Source of the DNA: Methanothermobacter thermautotrophicus
GTDB lineage: Archaea; Methanobacteriota; Methanobacteria; Methanobacteriales; Methanothermobacteraceae
Assembly: GCF_014889545.1 (NCBI RefSeq)
Contig: NZ_QKOF01000001.1
Coordinates: forward strand, 62,001 to 126,000
Length of the DNA: 64,000 nucleotides
Direction of reading: 5' to 3'
Part shown: positions 16,525-24,725 of the stretch, in pieces
Layout: every line of letters begins with the position of its first letter
Position numbering within the stretch: position 1 is the stretch's first letter
Notes under the pieces: generated by a model
What the model was told of the DNA's origin: nothing
Databases searched by the model: none
Seen by the model: the letters and a program-made list of their open reading frames with translations, nothing else
Translations under genes and position numbers: made by a program

Positions 16525-16677
16525 CTAATCTGCGGTCTCAAATACGTGGCCGCATTTCTCACAGACTATCTCCTTCATGGATGTCCTTGACTTGTGTTCA
16601 TCCATGAATCTCCTCTTAACAACCTTGTCTCTGCAGCCACATACAGGGCACTCCTTTAAAAATTCCTCCATCTTCAT
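16525..16677 (-). CDS. 50-residue Cys-rich peptide A beside a SPASM enzyme
   Basis: 50 residues with five Cys: CPVCGC near residues 10-15 and CEKCGH near 39-44, a zinc-ribbon pattern, with a Lys/Arg-rich centre. RBS GAGGT lies 6 bases before the ATG at 16677 and inside the end of gene B. Its stop overlaps the RBS of the radical SAM gene. It may be a simple zinc ribbon or the substrate of that enzyme. Too short for ordinary ORF lists. Confidence 0.8.
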   Translation of the reverse strand: MKMEEFLKECPVCGCRDKVVKRRFMDEHKSRTSMKEIVCEKCGHVFETAD

Positions 16678-16679
16678 GT

Positions 16680-16832
16680 CTAGACCTCTATTATCTCCTC
16701 AACAACATACTTGCCGCCACAGGGGCACTCCTCTATCCTGTCACCAATGTGGTAGGGAGTGGTTTTACCCTCCACCTCCAGGGTTCTCTTTGCCCTGCAG
16801 AGGTCACAGTATGCATTCACTATCCACATCAT
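16680..16832 (-). CDS. 50-residue Cys-rich peptide B, first gene of the SPASM operon
   Basis: 50 residues with four Cys: YCDLC (9, 12) and ECPCGG (36, 38), again a zinc-ribbon pattern but with a tight CPC. No Shine-Dalgarno; a TATA box (CTATATAGG, minus strand, 16856-16864) is 24-32 bases before the first ATG, so the operon mRNA is probably leaderless. The gene ends 2 bases before peptide A. Both peptides have exactly 50 residues with Cys pairs near each end. A second ATG at 16829 is possible. Confidence 0.75.
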   Translation of the reverse strand: MMWIVNAYCDLCRAKRTLEVEGKTTPYHIGDRIEECPCGGKYVVEEIIEV

Positions 16833-16926
16833 GTAAGATAGATATATGATGGTATCCTATATAGATTGTCATGGGGAGATTCCCATTTTCACTGAGCGGG
16901 ATCAATAAAATAGTGGGGGGTCAGTT

Positions 16927-17496
16927 CTGACTGAGAGTCCTGAATATACGGTTGAATTGAAGGATGGTAAATTTGAGATAAGAAGGTACCATGGATATAT
17001 ACTGGCACAGGTTGATGTTGAGGCCAGTTTCAGGGATGCCATGATCATAGGCTTCTCTATCCTGGCAAACTACATATTTGGGGGAAACCGGCGTAAGGAG
17101 GAGATCCCTATGACATCACCGGTAACCGGTGTTAACCTTGACTCATCTGAGAGGATACCAATGACGGTCCCGGTTACAGAGGAGGTTCCTGATGATGCTG
17201 AACCAGGCAAATACAGGATCTCCTTTACAATGCCCTCTTCATACACACTTGAAACTCTCCCGGAGCCACTCGATGATAGGATTAAATTTCGTGAAGAGAA
17301 TGATCAACGTTTCGCAGCCTACAGCTTCTCCGGGAGGGTTAACAGTGAGATGGCGACTGAAAGGATAGCTGAACTTAAGGAATGGCTTGAAAGGAATTCA
17401 ATCGAATCAAAATCAAACTTCATAATAGCACAGTACAATCACCCGGCTGTCCCGGGCTTTTTAAGGAAAAATGAGATTCTTGTGAAGATAGATTGA
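16927..17496 (+). CDS. SOUL-family heme-binding protein
   Basis: About 190 residues. The SOUL family signature is plain: TESPEYTVELKDGKFEIRRY at the start, then the repeated IPMTSPVTG / IPMTVPVTE and a C-terminal NEILVKID. SOUL proteins bind heme or other tetrapyrroles loosely. The homologous N-terminus begins upstream of the first canonical start (TTG at 16957); the only start-like codon that includes it is CTG at 16927, with GGGGG at 16915-16920 about 6 bases before. I therefore propose a CTG start. It is followed by a SagB-type gene after 19 bases and may share its transcript. Confidence 0.82.
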   Translation: MTESPEYTVELKDGKFEIRRYHGYILAQVDVEASFRDAMIIGFSILANYIFGGNRRKEEIPMTSPVTGVNLDSSERIPMTVPVTEEVPDDAEPGKYRISFTMPSSYTLETLPEPLDDRIKFREENDQRFAAYSFSGRVNSEMATERIAELKEWLERNSIESKSNFIIAQYNHPAVPGFLRKNEILVKID

Positions 17497-17515
17497 ATTT
17501 TTCTGATGTGATCTG

Positions 17516-18262
17516 ATGGGGGAAATCGAGAGGAACCGTTACTTCCTCAGGGATAGCATAAGGAAGAGGGTGGATTTTTCAAAAACGCCCCAGAGCATGG
17601 GAGTTGAGGCCCCGCCCTTTGAGAAGCCATGGCCGCCTGACTCAGAGCGGATTAACCTTCCAGTGAGGGACTGGGCAGAGTTCGTTGATGTAAACATTGT
17701 AACATGCATAAGAAACCGTATGAGTCGCAGGAGCTACCTGAACACTCCACTTGGCCTTGATGAACTTTCATTCCTTCTATGGGCCACCCAGGGCATACGG
17801 ATGGTTGCAGGCGGCTCCGCATTCAGGAATGTGCCATCTGCGGGATGCAGGCACACCTTTGAGACCTACCTTGCGGTCTTCAATGTTGAGGGTCTTGACA
17901 CTGGACTCTACAGGTACATACCCTCAACCCACCAGGTGCTGGTCGAGTACCGTGATGAGGACCTCCCCGAGAGGATCATAGAGGCCACCTTTAACCAGAG
18001 TTTCACAGGAAATTCTGCGGTGACCTTCATCTGGACAACGATCCCCTACCGGATGGAGTGGAGGTATGGCCTTGCAGCCCACAGGGTGATCCTCATCGAC
18101 GCTGGACACGTCTGCCAGAACCTCTACCTTGCATGTGAGGCCATAGGGGCGGGTACATGTGGGGTGGCAGCCTATGACCAGGAATACCTTGACGAGGTCC
18201 TCGGCGTTGATGGTGTGGATGAATTCGCAGTTTACCTGGCCCCTGTGGGTAAGATCCGGTAA
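17516..18262 (+). CDS. SagB-type nitroreductase-family oxidoreductase
   Basis: 248 residues. FMN-dependent nitroreductase fold with the SagB-type opening: RRSYLNTPLGLDELSFLLWA, then the SAGCRHTFETYL and GLYRY segments, and the C-terminal ACEAIGAGTCGVAAYD. SagB enzymes oxidise azolines in peptides, but single SagB-like genes without a cyclodehydratase are common in archaea and have unknown substrates. No SagC/SagD partner is present here. RBS GTGATCTG precedes the ATG. Confidence 0.85.
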   Translation: MGEIERNRYFLRDSIRKRVDFSKTPQSMGVEAPPFEKPWPPDSERINLPVRDWAEFVDVNIVTCIRNRMSRRSYLNTPLGLDELSFLLWATQGIRMVAGGSAFRNVPSAGCRHTFETYLAVFNVEGLDTGLYRYIPSTHQVLVEYRDEDLPERIIEATFNQSFTGNSAVTFIWTTIPYRMEWRYGLAAHRVILIDAGHVCQNLYLACEAIGAGTCGVAAYDQEYLDEVLGVDGVDEFAVYLAPVGKIR

Positions 18263-18292
18263 AAAAAATAAGGGTGTATGGGGTCAGCGATT

Positions 18293-19309
18293 CTAGACCT
18301 TAACTGATGATGGTAGCTGCATAGTTCTCTTTGAGGTATGGGTCCTCGTAATTTTTGAGTATATCCTCAGCAGATCCATGTACCCTATTATTTTACCCCT
18401 GAACCTGACGTAACTTGGTGCTTTGAGGTATCTTCTCATGTAACTGTTAATATCCGCTGCCAGGGTCCTGTATTCCTTCATGGAAATGTATCCATGGAAT
18501 GTGCTCCTCGCAATGGTCTTTGATGGGCCACTGACCCTGATGGGCCTTATGGGGCCGTTCATGTAGTCGGTTGCCATTAGAAGGAAGTTGGCTGGACTGT
18601 AACCTGAGTAGCTACCTTTAAGTTTTTTCCCCTTCATTATGTCCCTGTAAATTTCAGCTGCAGCATAAGCCATCCTTGCAGGGTCAATGCTGTGGTAGGC
18701 TATGAGTTTGCTGTTATAGAACCTGCCTTCCCTCTGAAGCATCTCTGGTGTTTCATTGACCATTCTAATGATTTCTGATGCGATGAAGCGACACTTCTCC
18801 TCCCAGGATCTATCTGCACAGTCGACGTTTGGCTGTATTACTCTCACACCGGCTGATGTAAGGAACCTGTAGGGGGAGATTATACCTGCAAAGTATTTGT
18901 TTGAGAAGTTATCATCCCATGCTCTCCTGAGGACTGCGGTCTTTTTGAGGTCAAGGCTGCCTGTGTTAACGAAGATTACGCCCTTGCATGTTGTTGCAGC
19001 CATTCTGGCAACTTCCATCATGGCTCCAGGGCAGGATGCTGCGAGGTAAACTGCAACGCCACCCTCAGGCGCGCACTTAACAGCACGATAACCTTCCCCG
19101 GGCTTTGGGGCCAGGGGGTCAACTGTAACATTGTGCTCGCTCTCATTCTCAATGCAGCTCTTGATGAGATTCAGACTCTCAGTGTCAGCGGAGCAGTTTC
19201 CTGATATGCAGTCAGAGGTCAGGAATATATCTACTGCTGCAGCGTCACTGACATTCAATGAAAGGGTAAGGAGCACTGCACTCAGAAGAATAATTCTATT
19301 TAATTGCAA
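18293..19309 (-). CDS. Secreted protein with C-terminal pseudomurein-binding-like repeats
   Basis: 338 residues. Signal peptide at 1-24 from a TTG start at 19309, with AGGTGGT 3 bases before it. The central region has several Cys (CISGNCS, CPGAMM, CADRSWEEKC) and a Rossmann-like segment (GVAVYLAASCPGAMMEVARM). The last 130 residues look like one or two pseudomurein-binding repeats, for example YMNGPIRPIRVSG and then INSYMRRYLKAPSYVRFRGK with a following YMDLLRIYSK. These repeats bind the cell wall of Methanobacteriales, so this is a wall-associated protein. Enzymatic activity not identified. Confidence 0.72.
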   Translation of the reverse strand: MQLNRIILLSAVLLTLSLNVSDAAAVDIFLTSDCISGNCSADTESLNLIKSCIENESEHNVTVDPLAPKPGEGYRAVKCAPEGGVAVYLAASCPGAMMEVARMAATTCKGVIFVNTGSLDLKKTAVLRRAWDDNFSNKYFAGIISPYRFLTSAGVRVIQPNVDCADRSWEEKCRFIASEIIRMVNETPEMLQREGRFYNSKLIAYHSIDPARMAYAAAEIYRDIMKGKKLKGSYSGYSPANFLLMATDYMNGPIRPIRVSGPSKTIARSTFHGYISMKEYRTLAADINSYMRRYLKAPSYVRFRGKIIGYMDLLRIYSKITRTHTSKRTMQLPSSVKV

Positions 19310-19430
19310 GTTACCACCTTGTTAATAATTTTTTTCCCCTATTTAAGTAATTTTCCGGGAAGATTTATATAACATGAGACTCTACATTTTACTCCCGGTT
19401 TTTTCTTCATGTGATCTTTAAGGTGATAAT

Positions 19431-19607
19431 TTGGTTCCTGAGATAAAACAGAAGTGTCTAATATGTGGAAGGCCATGGGTGGATGGAAGGGATACCTGTC
19501 CATACTGTGGCAGTAAAAATAAGACTGCGAGCCTAGACCCCGCAGATGACCTTGAACTCCTCAGGTCCCTTAACAGCATTCTTAGAAGGGAGAGGGTTTC
19601 TGAATAA
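19431..19607 (+). CDS. 58-residue zinc-ribbon protein
   Basis: TTG start with GGTGATAAT immediately before. Residues 9-27 contain CLICGRPWV and CPYCGS, a four-Cys zinc ribbon, followed by an acidic and basic helical tail. Function unknown; a role in RNA or DNA binding is only a possibility. Divergent from the secreted PMBR protein; its AT-rich promoter holds TTTATATAAC near 19363. Too short for usual ORF lists. Confidence 0.75.
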   Translation: MVPEIKQKCLICGRPWVDGRDTCPYCGSKNKTASLDPADDLELLRSLNSILRRERVSE

Positions 19608-19685
19608 CCCAATTATTTTTTAATATACTTTGAATGGTTTAATTCATTTTAATTTTCTATTTCATAAAATGAAAAAATAAGGCAA
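19608..19685. terminator. Shared terminator region of convergent genes
   Basis: 78 bases between the ends of the zinc-ribbon gene and the HisG-type gene. It has T-runs on both strands (TTATTTTTTAATATACTTT; and, on the minus strand, TTATTTTTTCATTTTATG), suitable for intrinsic termination both ways. Confidence 0.5.
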
Positions 19686-20672
19686 TTATTCTATGTACTG
19701 TTTGACGTTTTCCCTCACTATGGCTGAAGCACCGAAGCCCTTTATTTCCTCCAGCATTTCAGGGAACCGGCTCTTATCTATGAGGACGTTTACCTGTGAG
19801 AACTCCCTTCCACTCACCACCGTTGGTTCATCTGAACAGTACTTCATCTTCACCAGGAACTCAACCACATCATCTGCACGGTGGTTGGCTATGTTGAATT
19901 TCACATCAAAGTAGTTTCTTGCCTTGGTGGCACCGTAAAGCTGCTTGAATATCATTTCAGCCTTCTCAAGTTTCTCACCGGTGCAGGATGGACCAGCGTA
20001 GAGGCCTGCACTTGATTCCATTATGGTGTCAATTATTTTAAGGCCGGCCTTCCTGAGGCTGCTTCCAGTCTGTGTGTTGTCCACTATGAGGTCGGCGCCC
20101 TTGGCGATGTATACCTCTGTGGCTCCATCAGAGTTTATTATCTGGACCATCTCATTGTCACCATCACGCAGTCCCCTTATCTGGACCACTGGTTTGCTGT
20201 CCCCGAAGAGTTCCCTGTAGCCAGGGTTCTTCATGAAGAAGTCCCTTGTGAGGTTAGGGTACTCTGTGAAGCACAGTACTGGTTTTTTTCTTTCTGAATT
20301 TTTGAGGAAGAAGTCCTCAAGGGAGCTGTAGGGGTCCTCCTGGGGTACTGCGACTATCAGCCTTGTCTGACCATAATCAAGGTCCCCTATCTTCTTTATA
20401 GATCCATCGCCGCTGTTTATGGATTCCTCACGGACCCAGTCCTCTCCTATTATGGCTATATCGAGCATCCCACGGTTCAGTTCAACGGGTGCGCTCTGGG
20501 GCCTTGTCAGGTATGCCTTTATTTCAGGGTCATTTGTTATCTCTATCTCATTCTCTTCACGGCCAGGTTCGTATCCCTTAACCTCATAACCTGCGTCCCT
20601 GAAGAGTCTGTAGGTGTTTCCACGGTTAACATTATTCAAACTACCCTTAGGTAATCCAAGAACTATCTTCAT
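19686..20672 (-). CDS. HisG-type ATP phosphoribosyltransferase family protein
   Basis: 328 residues. Opens with [12 protein letters not shown], the PLP-like fold start of HisG, and includes [13 protein letters not shown] and [20 protein letters not shown], the HisG PRPP-loop region (D-x-T-x-T-G-x-T/S-L). It has insertions compared with classic HisG ([15 protein letters not shown] is normal, but an extra segment lies around residues 100-150), so it may be a diverged paralogue and not the histidine-pathway enzyme. No other his gene is near. ATG at 20672 chosen: GAGGTGA precedes it; upstream in-frame starts overlap the nitroreductase gene. Confidence 0.8.
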   Translation of the reverse strand: MKIVLGLPKGSLNNVNRGNTYRLFRDAGYEVKGYEPGREENEIEITNDPEIKAYLTRPQSAPVELNRGMLDIAIIGEDWVREESINSGDGSIKKIGDLDYGQTRLIVAVPQEDPYSSLEDFFLKNSERKKPVLCFTEYPNLTRDFFMKNPGYRELFGDSKPVVQIRGLRDGDNEMVQIINSDGATEVYIAKGADLIVDNTQTGSSLRKAGLKIIDTIMESSAGLYAGPSCTGEKLEKAEMIFKQLYGATKARNYFDVKFNIANHRADDVVEFLVKMKYCSDEPTVVSGREFSQVNVLIDKSRFPEMLEEIKGFGASAIVRENVKQYIE

Positions 20673-20721
20673 AGCTTTCACCTCAAGATATTGGTTGATC
20701 CTTAAATATCTTTGCAGAGCC

Positions 20722-21231
20722 CTACCATTTTTCCCTGTGCACCCTTTCCGGGTCAAAGAGGTCCCTTGCACCCGGTTTCTCGGCGGGGTAGCCAATGGGT
20801 ATCACTGAGAATGGGATAACATGTTCCGGGATATTGAAGAGTCTCCTTATACCCTCAACACGGTCTTCGAGGGGGTAGACCCCGGTCCACACCGCACCCA
20901 GACCCAGGGAGTGGGCTGCAAGGAGTATGTTCTGTGATGCAATGGAGCAGTCCTGCACCCAGAATCCAGGGAACTTTTCCAGACTGCTATCGCAGCATAC
21001 GATGATTGCGACGGGAGCATCCTTCACCATCGCCCCGTAGGGGTGGACCTCGGGTATCTTCTCAAGCATCTCCCTGTTCTTCACGACTATGAAGTGCCAT
21101 GGCCTCTGGTCGACGGCTGAGGGACCGCACATACCAGCATCCAGTATCTTCTCTATCAGCTCCTCTGGAACATCCTTATCCTGGTACTTCCTTATGCTTC
21201 GCCTTGTTTTGATTGCTTCGAGGACATCCAT
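20722..21231 (-). CDS. Nitroreductase-family flavoprotein
   Basis: 169 residues, FMN-dependent nitroreductase fold: [20 protein letters not shown], then [15 protein letters not shown] (FMN contacts) and GAVWTGVYP. It probably acts as an NAD(P)H or F420H2 oxidoreductase on unknown substrates. GGTGA lies before the ATG at 21231. It precedes the HisG-type gene by 49 bases and may share a transcript. Confidence 0.88.
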   Translation of the reverse strand: MDVLEAIKTRRSIRKYQDKDVPEELIEKILDAGMCGPSAVDQRPWHFIVVKNREMLEKIPEVHPYGAMVKDAPVAIIVCCDSSLEKFPGFWVQDCSIASQNILLAAHSLGLGAVWTGVYPLEDRVEGIRRLFNIPEHVIPFSVIPIGYPAEKPGARDLFDPERVHREKW

Positions 21232-21318
21232 TTTACTCACCTTACAGTCTATATTGACCGTGACCTTTATATGTTGGGAGGCCCATAATGGTTTTATAGA
21301 ATACGAACGAGTGGTTGT

Positions 21319-21543
21319 ATGAAGGTTGAGGATCTAAAAAAACCATGCCCGGAATGCGGAGAGGTTGATAAGGACGTTTCAACAGTGCGAAATCCCCAGA
21401 ACCTGGATAAACTCAGGGAAGCAGGCATCCCTGAGGACCAGAAGATAGTGGGGGCAATAAAATGCAGCCGATGCGGATATGTCTTTGAATACTGTGAGGG
21501 AGGGAGCTGTAAAATAGAGGTCAAAAAAATTTCAATTGATTGA
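21319..21543 (+). CDS. Small zinc-ribbon protein
   Basis: 74 residues with CPECGE (10, 13) and CSRCGY (49, 52), plus C59 and C64 (YCEGGSC). A zinc ribbon of unknown role. No Shine-Dalgarno; TTTTATAG lies 20-27 bases before the ATG, so it is probably leaderless. It converges on the Nudix gene with 5 bases between. Confidence 0.75.
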   Translation: MKVEDLKKPCPECGEVDKDVSTVRNPQNLDKLREAGIPEDQKIVGAIKCSRCGYVFEYCEGGSCKIEVKKISID

Positions 21544-21548
21544 TATAC

Positions 21549-22004
21549 TCAGATGCCCCTCACAAATTTAATTAGCCCCCCTAAAGGGGAATCCTCTTTA
21601 TTCTCTTCCATTTTAAGTTTCATAATGAAGTCTGAGAGCCAGTCTGCTAGTCTATACCTGCTGAGGTCTGATGGTTCAACCCATGCGAAGCCCTCGTGTT
21701 CACCGCTGAGCTTCACGCTGCCCTCTGCTCTGCACCTGATTATGATATGAACCGCATTTATAACTGGAAATTTCTGTTCAACAACACCCATAACATCTCC
21801 AGGGATAATTTCAAGGTTTGTTTCCTCTTTAACTTCCCTCTTAAGGGCCTCCTCCAGTGATTCTCCGGTACCAATCTTTCCACCTGGAAGTTCCCATCTT
21901 GAGGCGTTGGTCTTTGAGTCAGCGGCCCTCTTGATCAGGAGGACCCTACCATCATCGTCTTCAATGAAGGCCCTGACAGCAAGGATATAAACACTTCCAA
22001 CCAT
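21549..22004 (-). CDS. Nudix hydrolase
   Basis: 151 residues. Nudix box GGKIGTGESLEEALKREVKE followed by ETNLEI, with the catalytic REVKEE glutamates in place. Substrate not predictable from sequence; MutT-like 8-oxo-dGTP or ADP-ribose types are usual for this length. ATG at 22004 preferred over 22010 because GGGGA lies 6 bases before it. Upstream 22011-22133 is AT-rich with runs of T, likely promoter of this gene and terminator of the kinase gene. Confidence 0.9.
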   Translation of the reverse strand: MVGSVYILAVRAFIEDDDGRVLLIKRAADSKTNASRWELPGGKIGTGESLEEALKREVKEETNLEIIPGDVMGVVEQKFPVINAVHIIIRCRAEGSVKLSGEHEGFAWVEPSDLSRYRLADWLSDFIMKLKMEENKEDSPLGGLIKFVRGI

Positions 22005-22133
22005 AAGCATTCCCCATCTATGATTGGGGCAATGGACATATAAAATAAAGCATTGACAGTGAAGTTCAGATTATTGCTATTTCTGTTTTTATGGATTTGT
22101 TTGAGGTTTTTTCGGGTTTTTTGTCGGTTCCGA

Positions 22134-23204
22134 TTACTGCTTCCAGTCTGTGAATTTGATGGAGATTCGTGTACCACCGTTAGATTCAATTTTTAAGTCC
22201 CCGTTGATCTGCTCTGACAGGCTCCTGACCAGCTGCATCCCGAGGGTTGAAGCACCCTCAGGGTCAAAGTCTTCTGGAAGTCCCACGCCGTTATCAGCTA
22301 TCTCAAGGAGGTACTCACCATTCATCCTTTTAAAGGAGGCTCTTATGGTGCCACTCTGGCCATGGGGGAAGCCGTGCTTGATGGCATTGGTGAAGACCTC
22401 ATTCACTATGAGGGCAAGCGGTACAACGATGTTCACATCCAGTTCCGCATCATCTATGTCTGTTTCAAGACCTATGTGTGAAGTGTCCTGGATGAATGAG
22501 TAGTAAAGGTCCCTTAAAAGGCCCCTGAGATATTCCCCGAAATCAACTCTCCTGTGTTTTCCGGAGGTGTAGAGTCTCTCATGGAGCATGGCCATTGCTC
22601 TGGCCTTTGACTGGGCTTCATTAAAGAGCGTCAGGTCGTCCCGGTCCTTCACATACCTTGACTGGAGGTTAAGGATACTTGAGATTATCATGAGGTTGTT
22701 CTTGACCCTGTGGTTTATTTCCCGCAGCAGCATCTCCTTCTCCTCAAGGGCCCGCTGGAGTTCCAGGTTCTTCTTCAGAAGTTCTCTCTGGGCTGAGGAT
22801 AACTCATTGTTTAACCTTGTAAGTTCATTGAAGAGTTCTTTTTCGACTTCAGTATGCTCAGGAAGCTCTATTTCGGGTTCTGGGGACATGTATTCTTCTG
22901 CAAGGTGATATATATTTATCATATCCTCCCTTGATGGTGAACCAACAACGTAAATCCTGTCAGAATTGAGGAATCCTGAGAAGTGATAGGTTTTAAGATC
23001 CCGCAGGTTCATCTCCCAGTTATATGCAGCCCCCTTCTCCAGTATCCTGTCAAGAAAATTTGAAGCCTTCTCCCGGCTGCCATGATCCATGAGACTGGCA
23101 AAGGATCCTATACCATGGGGGATGTCAGTGCCATAGCATGTTACCTTCTCTATGGTTCCATCCCTCTTCAGGATCAGGAAAACGCCTTCAATTTCATTTT
23201 CCAT
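22134..23204 (-). CDS. Sensor histidine kinase, HisKA_2 type
   Basis: 356 residues, soluble. N-terminal PAS-like domain (about 1-100), coiled coil (about 117-160, [20 protein letters not shown]), HisKA_2 dimerisation segment with phospho-His H165 in [12 protein letters not shown], and HATPase_c (N box [13 protein letters not shown]1 DNGVGLP, G2 STLGMQLV). No response regulator is encoded next to it. GGGAGTGA precedes the ATG. The B12-domain sensor gene lies just upstream on the same strand, with a 134-base gap that contains a direct repeat. The pair is probably co-transcribed. Confidence 0.92.
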   Translation of the reverse strand: MENEIEGVFLILKRDGTIEKVTCYGTDIPHGIGSFASLMDHGSREKASNFLDRILEKGAAYNWEMNLRDLKTYHFSGFLNSDRIYVVGSPSREDMINIYHLAEEYMSPEPEIELPEHTEVEKELFNELTRLNNELSSAQRELLKKNLELQRALEEKEMLLREINHRVKNNLMIISSILNLQSRYVKDRDDLTLFNEAQSKARAMAMLHERLYTSGKHRRVDFGEYLRGLLRDLYYSFIQDTSHIGLETDIDDAELDVNIVVPLALIVNEVFTNAIKHGFPHGQSGTIRASFKRMNGEYLLEIADNGVGLPEDFDPEGASTLGMQLVRSLSEQINGDLKIESNGGTRISIKFTDWKQ

Positions 23205-23222
23205 AATTTTTCACTCCCATAC

Positions 23223-23318
23223 TCCATTGAACATGGAGTTCCTCTCTTTGCATTCTACAACATGAGTACCACAATTACCGACGGAGGGGGTCCATTGAAC
23301 ATGGAGTTCCTCTCTTTG
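23223..23318. repeat. 28-bp direct repeat before the histidine kinase, with mini-ORFs
   Basis: TCCATTGAACATGGAGTTCC followed by TCTCTTTG occurs at 23223-23250 and 23291-23318, 68 bases apart. Each copy has an inverted repeat TCCAT-TGAAC-ATGGA. On the minus strand each also carries GAGAGGAACTCC-ATG, an RBS and start: the copy near the kinase opens a 7-codon frame (MFNGVWE, stop at 23211-23213), the other a 15-codon frame. These could be leader peptides, or the repeat may be a protein-binding site. Confidence 0.8.
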
Positions 23319-23338
23319 GTAGAAATCATGTCTTAGCT

Positions 23339-24355
23339 TTAGCAGCTGTTTCCCATGTCAAGGAATTCTTCTGCTACATTCACAGCCCCTGATGCATCTG
23401 CAGCATGGAGGTCAGCACCAACCTTCTTCCAGAGCCTTATGTCAACGTTGAAGGGGTACCCTCCAACCATGACCGGCGGTCTATCCTCCAGTTCCTCGAG
23501 GAGTTCTATGATATTCCTGACATGACCGACGTTGAAGGTCATGGTCGCGGAGAGGGCCACAAGATCTGGTTTGAGGTCAGCCACGATGCCAAGGAAGTCC
23601 TCGGGTGGAGTGTTTGCTCCAAGGTAAATTGATTCCCAGCCATTCATCTCGAAGAAATCACTCACCATCCTTATCCCTATCTCATGGAGCTCATTGTTAA
23701 CGCATGCCGCCACCAGCTTGAGGTTTCGCCTCTCTGAGGCACTGTAGATGTAGGGGTAGAGCTCTGACATTATGCTCTGGGTAACGGATGTTGCATAGTG
23801 TTCATGGGCCACGGATATCTGGTTGGTCTGCCAGAGCCTCCCTATTTCTCGCTGAACAGGTTCGAAGACATTGACGTATATGTCCTCCACCTTAACACCT
23901 GATTCAAGGGAGGATATTATGAGTTCTCTGGCTTTATGGGCCTCAGTATTCAGAACAAGCCTGAGGTACTCCTCTGCAATTTCACGGAGGGGCCGGTCCC
24001 CCAGGTAGCTTGATGAGGGATGTGAAGTTTCAAGGGTTTTGAGTGCAACTGAAATGTACTCTGATGCCTTCTCTGCAACTTCATCATCAGCCAGTCCCAT
24101 AATGGCCCTTTCTATGCTTTTAAGAGAACCTCTCAGACATTCTTCAGGCAAGCCTAGGTTCTTAAGAAGAATGTCTGCCCACAGCACATAGTCACTGAAG
24201 AGCTCCGGACTTGAATTGAGGATCGCCTCCTCAAGGTAATCCAGGTGATAGTTTATATCCTGCAGGCAGAGCTCCTCATCTGAGACAAGGCCCCTCTCAT
24301 CAAGGTCTCTGTAAACCTCTCCCACGACGGCATTTCTATCCATTGAAGTCCGCAT
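23339..24355 (-). CDS. B12-binding-domain sensor protein, CarH-like cap
   Basis: 338 residues. Residues about 1-115 are an uncharacterised helical domain. A four-helix B12 cap follows (about 120-210) with W175 and ISVAHEHYAT (E185, H186), the W...EH signature of light-sensing B12 proteins such as CarH. The Rossmann B12 domain has ELHEIG (E222, H224, G227): Glu replaces the Asp of the DxHxxG motif of methyltransferases, as in CarH-type regulators. No DNA-binding domain is present. Next to a histidine kinase, it may be a cobalamin-based sensor. GGGGTG precedes the ATG at 24355. Confidence 0.82.
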   Translation of the reverse strand: MRTSMDRNAVVGEVYRDLDERGLVSDEELCLQDINYHLDYLEEAILNSSPELFSDYVLWADILLKNLGLPEECLRGSLKSIERAIMGLADDEVAEKASEYISVALKTLETSHPSSSYLGDRPLREIAEEYLRLVLNTEAHKARELIISSLESGVKVEDIYVNVFEPVQREIGRLWQTNQISVAHEHYATSVTQSIMSELYPYIYSASERRNLKLVAACVNNELHEIGIRMVSDFFEMNGWESIYLGANTPPEDFLGIVADLKPDLVALSATMTFNVGHVRNIIELLEELEDRPPVMVGGYPFNVDIRLWKKVGADLHAADASGAVNVAEEFLDMGNSC

Positions 24356-24424
24356 ACAAACACCCCAATAGTATTTAAGATGAAACCGAGATAAGACATT
24401 TATCATTTTTCACAGGAGATCTTG

Positions 24425-24613
24425 ATGAAGTCAGCTGAAGGTTTCAGGATAGTATCTGCAACAGGTGAATGTCCACTATGTGTCTACAGGTGTGAGGTGG
24501 TGGTTGAGGATCTGGGGGAGGTTAAGGTCTACTGCAGACACCCCCGGGGGCCGGGTAACCCGTCACACTGTATATATTTCAAGAGGGATAAGAAACTGGA
24601 TGGGTATTACTAG
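24425..24613 (+). CDS. Small Cys-containing hypothetical protein
   Basis: 62 residues with CPLCVYRC near 15-22, C36 and C47 in HC, suggesting a zinc site. RBS AGGAGATC lies before the ATG at 24425. Divergent from the B12-sensor gene with 69 bases between. No family recognised. Confidence 0.65.
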   Translation: MKSAEGFRIVSATGECPLCVYRCEVVVEDLGEVKVYCRHPRGPGNPSHCIYFKRDKKLDGYY

Positions 24614-24725
24614 GCACTGAATGGATAACATTTATATCTTGCTATGAATAAAAAGACATATTAATTAAAAATAATTATAATTATTATTCATAATAGATTT
24701 GCATAATTGATCTGCAGGTGTTAAG

